A stretch of DNA of 10,375 bases from DASWJZ01 sp050728815 (GTDB lineage Bacteria; Pseudomonadota; Alphaproteobacteria; Rhizobiales; Afifellaceae): positions 1 to 10,375 of the forward strand of contig JBOHKB010000142.1 in assembly GCA_050728815.1 (NCBI GenBank), given 5' to 3'. The notes under the pieces were generated by a model, which did no database searches, was not told the DNA's origin, and saw nothing but the letters and a program-made list of their open reading frames with translations. Numbering within the stretch: position 1 is the stretch's first letter; every line of letters begins with the position of its first letter. Shown here piece after piece: positions 1-5,860 of this stretch. A program made the position numbers and the translations under genes.

Positions 1-193
1 CTCGTGCCCCGTGAACGGCTCGGCGGCGGCCTTGCCGTCGAGCGTCCACAGCCGCACCGTGCCGTCTTCGCCGCCCGAGACGATGCGCGTCCCATCCGGC
101 GAAAACGCCACGCTCCAGACCCGGCCCTCGTGCCCCGTGAACGGCTCGGCGGCGGCCTTGCCGTCGAGCGTCCACAGCCGCACCGTGCCGTCT
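1..193. repeat. near-perfect tandem WD40-coding repeat, period 126 bp
   Basis: Bases 1-67 and 127-193 are identical over 67 bp, offset by exactly 126 bp (42 codons, one WD40 blade). Identity includes third codon positions, so the units were duplicated or homogenised recently. The match breaks after base 67 / 193 (tcgccgcccgag versus aagccgcccgac), where the second copy joins the older, degenerate blades. More copies may lie left of the window. Confidence 0.9.
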
Positions 194-540
194 AAGCCGC
201 CCGACGCAATCCTCAACTCCTCCCGATCATCCTTTGCCGAGAACGCCGCATCGCGGGCGCCAGCGGCGATCTCGGTGATCTTGACCGGGCGGTCCACGCT
301 GGTGATGTCGAAGATATCGATCCGGCCGTTTTGGTTGACGACCAACAACAGCGTTTCGTCGTTCGGCGCGTACGCGACCTTGAGTGGAGCGAGGTCGGTC
401 AGGCTAAGCTGCGGCACGAAGCGAACGTCCTCCGCCGCCGTGCCCGGCATCGTGGTTGCGAGCGCGCCAAGGGCGACAACAAGCGCTATGAGAACAGTCC
501 GCAGACCGAAGCCGGATCGAAAAACGCAAAGCGCCGTCAC
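1..540 (-). CDS. exported WD40-repeat (beta-propeller) protein, 3' part missing
   Basis: The frame stays open from the GTG at 540 to the left edge: 180 residues, C-terminus missing. The N-terminus looks like a signal peptide: Arg8 and Arg14, a hydrophobic run at about residues 15-28 (TVLIALVVALGALA), and a likely cleavage site after Ala36 (PGTAA/ED). A predicted exported region follows, with degenerate blades at about 40-115 (motifs LLLVVNQNGRIDIFD and LRIASGGLDGTVRLW). Canonical WD40 units of 42 residues come next (GHEGRVWSVAFSPDG, then SGGEDGTVRLWTLDG). The GTG start is chosen because GGGGGG lies 7 nt upstream and the signal peptide follows at once; TTG at 582 or 555 is possible. The role is unknown. 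Beta-propellers are protein-interaction scaffolds, and in bacteria are often fused to catalytic domains such as caspase-like peptidases, which would lie outside this window. GC at the 5' end is visibly lower than in ispE next door, hinting at separate origin. Confidence 0.85.
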   Translation of the reverse strand, partial: MTALCVFRSGFGLRTVLIALVVALGALATTMPGTAAEDVRFVPQLSLTDLAPLKVAYAPNDETLLLVVNQNGRIDIFDITSVDRPVKITEIAAGARDAAFSAKDDREELRIASGGLDGTVRLWTLDGKAAAEPFTGHEGRVWSVAFSPDGTRIVSGGEDGTVRLWTLDGKAAAEPFTGHE

Positions 541-656
541 AGTGCGGCCCCCCAAAACGGCATCACCGCAATCGTGACGCAATCATTACTCTCGTCAACG
601 TTGAATACAACTTCTCCTTTAGACGAAGGAGCTGCGCGTCGACATAGTCCGAAGCG
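541..656 (-). promoter_or_regulatory. AT-richer spacer between ispE and the WD40 gene, possible promoter
   Basis: This 116-bp spacer is visibly less GC-rich than the genes on either side. Read on the minus strand it holds a -35-like TTGACG at 599-594, followed 17 nt later by a weak -10-like ACGATT. That would start transcription a short distance upstream of the GTG at 540. A small inverted repeat, CTCCTT (614-619) / AAGGAG (626-631), lies about 25 bp past the ispE stop but has no T-run, so it is at most a weak terminator. The separate promoter is an inference. Confidence 0.3.
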
Positions 657-1595
657 TCAATGCGCCATGGTCGCCCGCACCCACCAATCGCGCCTGGCTG
701 CGGTGATTTGTGCGGCGGCGGCCTCGGCGTCAGCCGTCTCACGAAAAAGCCCAAAGCAGGCGGAGCCGGAGCCGGACATTCGGGCGAGGAGGCAGCCCGG
801 CGTTGTGCGGAGCGCGGCGAGCACGTCGCCGATCTCCGGCGCAAGCCGGAGCGCCGACGCTTCGAGGTCGTTGCAGCAGCCGGCGAGCCAAGCCGCGAGA
901 GCGGCAACCGTCTTTGCGGCGGGCGGCTCCCGGAGCGGCATGCCCTCCCCTACCGCCTCCCGATGGTTGCCCTGCAACCATCGACCTCCCCGCAAGGGGG
1001 AGCTTTCAGCGCCTTGCCCGGACCGCAAATCGTCGAGCGCCGAGAACACCGCGGCGGTCGAAACCGCCCGCCCCGGCCAGACCAGAACCAGCGGCAGCGG
1101 CGGCCAGCTTTCGATCCGAAGAATCTCCTCGCCGACGCCGCGGGCGCGGAGCGCGTGGCCGGCAAGGCACATCGGCACGTCCGCGCCCAGCCTAAGCCCG
1201 ATCGCCGACAGCTCGTCCGCCGGAACGCCGGCCGCGTAAAAATCGTCCAGTGCCGAAAGCACCGCAGCCGCGTCGGCGGAGCCGCCGCCGAGCCCCGCGC
1301 CCGCCGGTATGTTCTTCTCCACGCGGATGCGCAGAGCGGGCGCGCGCCCGACATGCGTGCAGAAAGCCTCCGCCGCGCGATAGGCGAGATCGCTCCGGTC
1401 AGCGGGGGCATGCGACGCGAACGGGCCGGACACGGCGACCGACAGCTCCTCCGCCGGCTCGACCGCGATCACGTCGGCGCAATCGGCGAAAACCGCGATG
1501 CTGTCGAGGAGGTGATAGCCGTCGGCGCGGCGACCGACCACGTGCAAGGCAAGGTTGACCTTGGCGGGCGCGCGGCGCTCGACGCTTTTCAGCAA
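657..1595 (-). CDS. ispE: 4-diphosphocytidyl-2-C-methyl-D-erythritol kinase (IspE)
   Basis: This GHMP-family kinase phosphorylates the 2-hydroxyl of CDP-methylerythritol with ATP, the fourth step of the MEP route to isoprenoid precursors in the cytoplasm. All family motifs are visible in 312 residues: PAKVNLAL (10-17, Lys12), DGYHLLDS (25-32), the ATP-binding glycine loop IPAGAGLGGGSADAAAVL (96-113), GADVPMCL with the predicted catalytic Asp139, and the C-terminal RMSGSGSACFG (272-282). The start is TTG at 1595, 7 nt after the stop of the upstream TPR gene, which suggests translational coupling; no strong Shine-Dalgarno is visible. The protein is longer than usual (E. coli IspE has 283 residues). 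The excess sits at about residues 191-225, between VSTAAVF and NDLEASA, where a palindromic repeat has apparently been absorbed in frame. The conserved motifs on both sides are intact, so it is probably functional. Confidence 0.96.
   Translation of the reverse strand: MLKSVERRAPAKVNLALHVVGRRADGYHLLDSIAVFADCADVIAVEPAEELSVAVSGPFASHAPADRSDLAYRAAEAFCTHVGRAPALRIRVEKNIPAGAGLGGGSADAAAVLSALDDFYAAGVPADELSAIGLRLGADVPMCLAGHALRARGVGEEILRIESWPPLPLVLVWPGRAVSTAAVFSALDDLRSGQGAESSPLRGGRWLQGNHREAVGEGMPLREPPAAKTVAALAAWLAGCCNDLEASALRLAPEIGDVLAALRTTPGCLLARMSGSGSACFGLFRETADAEAAAAQITAARRDWWVRATMAH
940..1010. repeat. palindromic repeat element inside ispE
   Basis: Two adjacent perfect stems lie within the reading frame. 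The first is CGATGGTTGC (961-970), loop CCT, GCAACCATCG (974-983). The second is CTCCCC (986-991), loop GCAAG, GGGGAG (997-1002). The second core of 17 nt recurs exactly at 10048-10064 in the intergenic repeat, and inverted at 9927-9943. On the minus strand it is translated as SSPLRGGRWLQGNHREA, a peptide with no counterpart in the IspE motifs. The outer limits are approximate. Confidence 0.75.
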
Positions 1596-1602
1596 GGTCC
1601 GA

Positions 1603-3525
1603 TCAGATCTCGCCGGGGATGACGAGCTCCATGCCCGGCTGGATCATGTCGGGGTTGGTCAGCTTGTCCTTGTTGGCGTCGAAGATGCGGCCGAACGCCT
1701 CGCCGGACTTGAGCAGCGCCGCGGAGATGGTCCAGAGCGAGTCGCCGGGCTTCACGGTATAGAGCGTGACCGGCTTCGCCGCCGCCTCCTCCGCCGCTTC
1801 CGGCTCCACCGGCTCCGCTTCCGCCTCGATCAGCTTTCCCTCGGCGATCTTCTTCAGCACGATGTCGAGCGCCTCCGCCTCGGCGCCGAAATCGCGCGCG
1901 TGCCGCCACTGGAACTGCGCCTCGAGCGCGCGTCCGGTCTTCCAATAGGCGTCGCCGAGGTGATCGTTGATGACCGGATCCTCGGCGCGGAGCGAGACGG
2001 CGCGCTCCAGCTCCTTCACCGCGTCCTCGTAGTCGCCGAGCCGATAGTGCGCCCAGCCGAGCGAATCGACGATGTAGCCGTCGTTCGGCCGCAGCTCGAC
2101 CGCCTTGCGGATCATCTCCATCGCCTCTTCGAGGTTCCGCCCCATGTCGACCAGCGAATAGCCGAGATAGTTCAGCACGAGCGGCTGGTCGGGGCTGAGC
2201 TCGAGCCCTCGCCTGAAATCGGCCTCGGCCTTCTCCCAAGCCTTGGTGCGCTCGTAGGCGACGCCACGATAGTAGAAGAGGCTCCAGTCGGCCGCCCCGG
2301 GCTCCGGCACGCGCGCGATCGCCTCGGTATAGACATCAGCGGCCTCGGCGAAGCGCTCGTGCCCGCGCAGCATATTGCCGTAGGAGACGTAGCGCTGGAT
2401 GTCGTCCGGGTCGCCGGCGATTGCCGCCTTGAAGGCGCGCTCCGCATCCTCGGTCTTCTCCATGCGGTCGAGCGCGAGCGCGGCGCTGAGCTTGCCGAGC
2501 GAACGGAAGGGAGCGTCCGGCGCGATCGATTCGTACGCGGCGATGGCCGCCTCGCCCTGATTGTTGGCGTCGAACAGGCTGCCGAGCGCGAGCGCGGCGC
2601 GGCCGCCGGCAATGTTCGGATCGAGGTGCAGAGCCAGCCGCAGATAAAGGTAGGCGACCTCGGTTCCGCCTTCCTGCCCAACCGCCGCGCCGACGCCGGC
2701 AAGCGCCTCGGCGGCGCCTTCGACTGCAGTCCGCACGGCCTCCTCCGCTCCCTTGCCGCCTCGGACCGAGGCGAGCGCTGCGCGCGCGAGCACGTCGTCG
2801 GGGAAGCGCTGCATATAGTCTTCGAGCGTCTTCACGGCCTCATCGGTCCGCCCGGCGGCGTCGAGCGCGCGGGCGTAGGCTTCGGTTATGCGGACGGCGT
2901 TCCCGTCCTGCTTTACGGCCGCCTCCAGCGCCTTCAGCGCCTCATCGGTCCGCCCTGCGGCAAGCGCGATATAGCCGGTGTGCAGCAGCTTGTAGGGCTC
3001 GTACCAGGCTTCGCCGGCAAGCCCGGAGAGATCGCCCAGCGCCTTCTCCGCCTCGCCGGCGCCGAAGGCTGCCCAGGCGGTCAGGAGCGCCCCGGTCAGG
3101 TCGGCGAGCACGCCCCCGCCCTTCTGGCCCACGCTCTCGACCGCCTCGGCGTTCTTTCCCGCGCGAATCTGCTCGACCCCGGTGACCAGCCGCGCGACGT
3201 GGCTGTCGGGCGACGCCTGCTTCAGCCGCTCGGCGAAGGCGATGGCCTCGTCCAGGTCTCCGGCGGCTGCGCTCAGGACCACCGACCGCTCCAGGAGATA
3301 GAGGTTCTCCGGATCGATCTTCAACGCCTGGCGATAGAAGCGCGCGGCGCTTTCGACGTCCTTCTCGACGTCCGCCGTCCGCGCCGCGAGATAGGCGCCT
3401 GCGAGCGTTCCCGGCTCGGCGTTCTCCGGGGTCGGCGCGGCTATGAGCGGCGCGCCAAGAAGCGCCGGCAAAGCAACCGCCGCCAGCGCGGCCGCCCGCA
3501 GGAAGCGTCGTGTAAGTCGCGTCAT
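1603..3525 (-). CDS. exported TPR protein with C-terminal LysM domain
   Basis: The product has 640 residues from the ATG at 3525, chosen over the GTG at 3537 because GAGGAG lies just upstream (spacer TACG). Its twin-Arg, Ala-rich signal peptide (about 1-30, RRFLRAAALAAVALPALLGA) lacks a lipobox Cys, so the product should be soluble in the periplasm. TPR-type helices fill about 40-560. Clear units include SAARFYRQALKIDP, two AGRTDEA units exactly 34 residues apart, and a C-terminal block with NYLGYSLVDMGRNLEEA and DSLGWAHYRLGDYEDA. An acidic linker (about 566-584) leads to a LysM domain at about 589-636 (YTVKPGDSLWTIS ... NPDMIQPGMELVIPG), a family that binds peptidoglycan glycans. The gene sits directly before ispE. 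In Pseudomonas, the TPR lipoprotein LbcA, adaptor of the protease CtpA, is also encoded near ispE; a similar adaptor role here is an inference. Confidence 0.92.
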   Translation of the reverse strand: MTRLTRRFLRAAALAAVALPALLGAPLIAAPTPENAEPGTLAGAYLAARTADVEKDVESAARFYRQALKIDPENLYLLERSVVLSAAAGDLDEAIAFAERLKQASPDSHVARLVTGVEQIRAGKNAEAVESVGQKGGGVLADLTGALLTAWAAFGAGEAEKALGDLSGLAGEAWYEPYKLLHTGYIALAAGRTDEALKALEAAVKQDGNAVRITEAYARALDAAGRTDEAVKTLEDYMQRFPDDVLARAALASVRGGKGAEEAVRTAVEGAAEALAGVGAAVGQEGGTEVAYLYLRLALHLDPNIAGGRAALALGSLFDANNQGEAAIAAYESIAPDAPFRSLGKLSAALALDRMEKTEDAERAFKAAIAGDPDDIQRYVSYGNMLRGHERFAEAADVYTEAIARVPEPGAADWSLFYYRGVAYERTKAWEKAEADFRRGLELSPDQPLVLNYLGYSLVDMGRNLEEAMEMIRKAVELRPNDGYIVDSLGWAHYRLGDYEDAVKELERAVSLRAEDPVINDHLGDAYWKTGRALEAQFQWRHARDFGAEAEALDIVLKKIAEGKLIEAEAEPVEPEAAEEAAAKPVTLYTVKPGDSLWTISAALLKSGEAFGRIFDANKDKLTNPDMIQPGMELVIPGEI

Positions 3526-3539
3526 CGTACTCCTCACCC

Positions 3540-3554
3540 CCCGGCAGCGCCGGG
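3540..3554 (-). other. small GC hairpin upstream of the TPR gene
   Basis: CCCGGC (3540-3545), loop AGC, GCCGGG (3549-3554) lies in the 77-nt gap after the polyprenyl synthase and just before the TPR Shine-Dalgarno. No T-run follows on the minus strand, so it is unlikely to be a strong terminator. It could modulate translation or mRNA stability of the downstream pair, or be chance in GC-rich DNA. Confidence 0.25.
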
Positions 3555-3602
3555 ATACAGCGAGCGGCCTTGAGGATCAATGCTCCGGGGGCCTCGGTCA
3601 CG

Positions 3603-4619
3603 TCAGTGTGCGCGCGCGATGCAGAAAGCGAGCGCCTGCAGCAACGCCGCCTTGGCGGGCTCGTCGGGAAGCGGCGCGAGCGCATCGTGCGCCATCGCCG
3701 CGTAGTGACGGGCGCGCTCGACAGTATCCTTCATCGCGCGCGTCCGGTCCAGAAGTTGCACCGCGTGGGCGAGGTCCTCCTCGGCGATCGAGCCGTTCAC
3801 GAGCGTCCGCCGCCAGAATTCGCGGTCGCGCTCGGTGCCGCGGCGGTAGGCGAGAACTACCGGGAGCGTCACCTTGCCCTCGCGAAAATCGTCGCCGACA
3901 TCCTTGCCGAGCGTCGGCGTCTGGCCGCCGTAATCGAGCGCGTCGTCGATCAGCTGGAAGGCGATGCCGAGATTGGCGCCGTAGGAGCGGAAGGCGGCGC
4001 GCACGCCGCGATCCGCTCCGGCGACGACGGCGCCGACCTCCGCCGCGGCGGAGAAGAGCACCGCGGTCTTGGCGCGCACAACGTCGAGATATTCGTCCTC
4101 GGTCGTCTCGGTGTTTTTGGCGGTGGTGAGCTGCATCACCTCGCCTTCCGCGATCGTCGCGGCGGCTGAGGAGAGCACGGCGAGCGCATCGAGCGACCCG
4201 ACCTCGACCATCAGCTTGAACGCCTGCCCGAGCAGGAAGTCGCCGACGAGCACGCTCTCCTGGTTGCCCCAGACGAGCCGCGCAGTGCGCTTGCCGCGCC
4301 TGGTGTCGCTCTCGTCGACCACGTCGTCGTGGAAGAGGGTCGCGGTGTGCATGAATTCGACGCTCGCCGCGAGCTTGACCTCCGCGTCGCCGCGCTGGCC
4401 GCAAGCGTAGGCCGACGCGATCGTCACCATGGGGCGAAGCCGTTTGCCGCCGGAATCGATCAGGTATCGGGCGACTTCGGGTATCAGGGCGACGTCCGAC
4501 TGCGAGCGCTCGACCACGAGGCTGTTCACGCGCTGCATGCCGGCCGCGGTGATCTCCACCAGCGGCGATATGGAGGCCCGCTCCTCCGAGTATTCGTCAA
4601 AGGACAGGACGACGCCCAA
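3603..4619 (-). CDS. long-chain (octaprenyl/decaprenyl-type) polyprenyl diphosphate synthase
   Basis: This trans-prenyltransferase adds isopentenyl units to an allylic diphosphate to make the ubiquinone side chain (IspB/DdsA family). Both Mg-binding aspartate motifs are present: DDVVD at 98-102, followed by ESDTRRGK, and DDALD at 225-229. Also visible are GGKRLRP (57-63) and GKDVGDDFREGK (238-249). The residues before the first motif (HTATLFH) lack a bulky side chain at position -5, which fits long-chain products. The start is taken as TTG at 4619. It has GGGGAG 7 nt upstream and gives 338 residues, close to the usual family length. The ATG at 4649 and GTG at 4661 stay open in frame but lack a Shine-Dalgarno, and the ATG falls within a possible -10 box. 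The gene heads the minus-strand run with the TPR gene and ispE. The exact chain length cannot be read from sequence. Confidence 0.95.
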   Translation of the reverse strand: MGVVLSFDEYSEERASISPLVEITAAGMQRVNSLVVERSQSDVALIPEVARYLIDSGGKRLRPMVTIASAYACGQRGDAEVKLAASVEFMHTATLFHDDVVDESDTRRGKRTARLVWGNQESVLVGDFLLGQAFKLMVEVGSLDALAVLSSAAATIAEGEVMQLTTAKNTETTEDEYLDVVRAKTAVLFSAAAEVGAVVAGADRGVRAAFRSYGANLGIAFQLIDDALDYGGQTPTLGKDVGDDFREGKVTLPVVLAYRRGTERDREFWRRTLVNGSIAEEDLAHAVQLLDRTRAMKDTVERARHYAAMAHDALAPLPDEPAKAALLQALAFCIARAH

Positions 4620-4644
4620 GACGGCACTCCCCGTATTTCTCCGG

Positions 4645-4672
4645 ACCATAGGGCGGCGCACGGGCCGGGCAA
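4645..4672 (-). promoter_or_regulatory. candidate promoter for the polyprenyl synthase run
   Basis: On the minus strand TTGCCC (4672-4667) and TATGGT (4650-4645) are spaced by 16 nt. Transcription would begin near 4638, leaving a leader of about 20 nt that contains the GGGGAG ribosome site before the TTG at 4619. The 130-bp spacer 4620-4749 separates divergent genes, so promoters in both directions are expected here. I see no convincing plus-strand promoter. Confidence 0.35.
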
Positions 4673-4749
4673 GTGACAGATTGGCGCAAAACCTCGAATT
4701 TCGCCGCCCTGCTCTTCGCGCACCCGCCGGATGCGGCTACCTTCGTCGC

Positions 4750-4968
4750 GTGATCGAACTTCTGCGCAGCAACAATCCGGTCGTCCTCTCATTCGCCGAG
4801 GCGCTCCTCAAGGAGGCCGGCATCCCGCACCACGTGGCCGACCGGAACATGAGCGTCCTCGAAGGGACGATCGGCGTCCTGCCGCGCCGTGTGCTGGTCG
4901 CGGACGACATGCACGAGGAGGCGCGCCGCATCCTGACCGATGCGGGGCTGGAGCGCGAGCTTTCGTGA
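4750..4968 (+). CDS. DUF2007-family small protein
   Basis: This 72-residue protein matches the DUF2007 family pattern: an N-terminal strand-helix (MIELLRSNNPVVLSFAEALL), then KEAGIPHHVADRNMS, then LPRRVLVADDMHEEARRILTDAGL. Family members are small alpha/beta proteins, sometimes labelled putative signal-transducing proteins; no biochemical role is established. The GTG at 4750 is chosen because the conserved family N-terminus (IELLRSN) begins right after it. No clear Shine-Dalgarno is visible, so the message may have a short leader. Its stop overlaps the start of the downstream methyltransferase by 4 nt (GTGA), so the two are very likely co-translated. There is no signal peptide or membrane segment; it is predicted cytoplasmic. 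Confidence 0.88.
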   Translation: MIELLRSNNPVVLSFAEALLKEAGIPHHVADRNMSVLEGTIGVLPRRVLVADDMHEEARRILTDAGLERELS

Positions 4969-5741
4969 GCAACACGGTGGCGCTCCCGCCGCACACGATC
5001 GACTCCTTCCTGGGGGGGCGCGTGGCGCTGGTGCAGCCGAAGAAGGGCCACCGCGCGGGGCTCGACGCGGCGCTCCTCCAGGCGGTCGTTCCCGCCGACG
5101 CGTCAGGTCTTTTGGTCGACCTCGGCGCCGGCGTCGGCACGGTGGCCTTCTCGGCCGCGGCGCGGGCGCCGGCGCTTCGCGCGGTGGCGGTCGAGCGCGA
5201 TCCAGAGCTTACCGCGCTGGCGGAAGCGGCGCTGCGGCTTCCGGCGAACGCCGGCTTTGCGGGTCGCGTGCGTGTGGTGGCTGCGGATGCAAGCGACACT
5301 CGCGAAGTGCGCGATGCGGTCGCCGGGAACGAGGCCGCCGACTGGGTGCTGATGAACCCGCCCTTCGACCTGCCCGGCCCGGTAAGCCAGTCGCCCGACG
5401 CGGGAAAGCGTGCCGCCTATGTCGGTAACGCCGAGCTGCTTAAGACGTGGTGCCGGACAGCCGCCGCCCTCTTGTGTCCCGGCGGCACGCTCGGCGTCAT
5501 CCACCGCGCGGATGCGCTGCCCGCAGTGCTCGACGCGATCTCCGGCGCATTTGGCGGCGCGCGCATCCTTCCGGCGCATCCTTCCGCCGACGCGCCCGCG
5601 AGCCGCATCGTCGTCACGGCCTCGCGCGCGAGCCGCGCGCCCCTCACCCTGCTGCCGGGGCTCGTGCTGCACGAAACGGGCGGCGGCTGGACGGAAAAGG
5701 CCGACGCCATCCTGCGCGGAACCGCGAGCCTCATCAATTAG
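4965..5741 (+). CDS. TrmN6-like SAM-dependent methyltransferase
   Basis: This Rossmann-fold methyltransferase has 258 residues. SAM-binding motif I is LVDLGAGVGTVAF (50-62), an acidic motif II residue follows at Glu77 (AVERD), and the catalytic NPPF tetrad lies at 131-134. NPPF/NPPY motifs mark enzymes that methylate exocyclic amino groups of bases or glutamine. The N-terminal LGGRVALVQPKKGHRAGLDAALL resembles the COG4123 group, whose E. coli member TrmN6 methylates N6 of A37 in tRNA1(Val). The exact substrate here is inferred from family only. The GTG start at 4965 overlaps the DUF2007 stop (GTGA), indicating translational coupling. The longer frame upstream is a shadow of the DUF2007 gene. 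Confidence 0.9.
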   Translation: MSNTVALPPHTIDSFLGGRVALVQPKKGHRAGLDAALLQAVVPADASGLLVDLGAGVGTVAFSAAARAPALRAVAVERDPELTALAEAALRLPANAGFAGRVRVVAADASDTREVRDAVAGNEAADWVLMNPPFDLPGPVSQSPDAGKRAAYVGNAELLKTWCRTAAALLCPGGTLGVIHRADALPAVLDAISGAFGGARILPAHPSADAPASRIVVTASRASRAPLTLLPGLVLHETGGGWTEKADAILRGTASLIN

Positions 5742-5763
5742 CTCTCGCCGAGTGTGGAATCCC

Positions 5764-5784
5764 CCTCTCCCCTTCTGGGAGAGG
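5764..5784. repeat. palindromic repeat/hairpin between methyltransferase and S49 peptidase
   Basis: CCTCTCCC (5764-5771), loop CTTCT, GGGAGAGG (5777-5784) forms a perfect 8-bp stem in the 119-bp spacer 5742-5860. It resembles the CTCCCC...GGGGAG elements elsewhere in the window but has a different loop and arm. There is no following T-run, so a dispersed repeat is likelier than an intrinsic terminator, though it may still shield the upstream mRNA. I see nothing else clear in this spacer. Confidence 0.6.
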
Positions 5785-5860
5785 ACCTGCCAATCGCCGG
5801 ACTTGGTCGCTCATTCGACAGGGGCTGGCGCAATCCGCCGGCGCGCGCCATGTTCCGGCC

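Noticed and set aside
1..193. Short direct repeats as a possible CRISPR array
   Set aside because: The repeat is a 126-bp in-frame WD40 unit with no unique spacer pattern, and the reading frame is continuous through it.
331..1622. Plus-strand open frames of about 300 codons over ispE
   Set aside because: They are antisense to ispE, which carries all GHMP kinase motifs. Their translations are Arg/Ala/Pro-rich and of low complexity.
2836..2960. Repeated CTCATCGGTCCGCCC in the TPR gene
   Set aside because: The two copies are 102 bp apart (34 codons) and encode GRTDEA in successive TPR units. This is ordinary repeat-protein periodicity, not a mobile repeat.
1555..3573. 672-codon plus-strand open frame
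   Set aside because: It lies antisense to the TPR-LysM gene, whose product has clear TPR, signal peptide and LysM features. High GC with few stops on the opposite strand explains the open frame, and its translation is rich in Arg and Leu with no domain.
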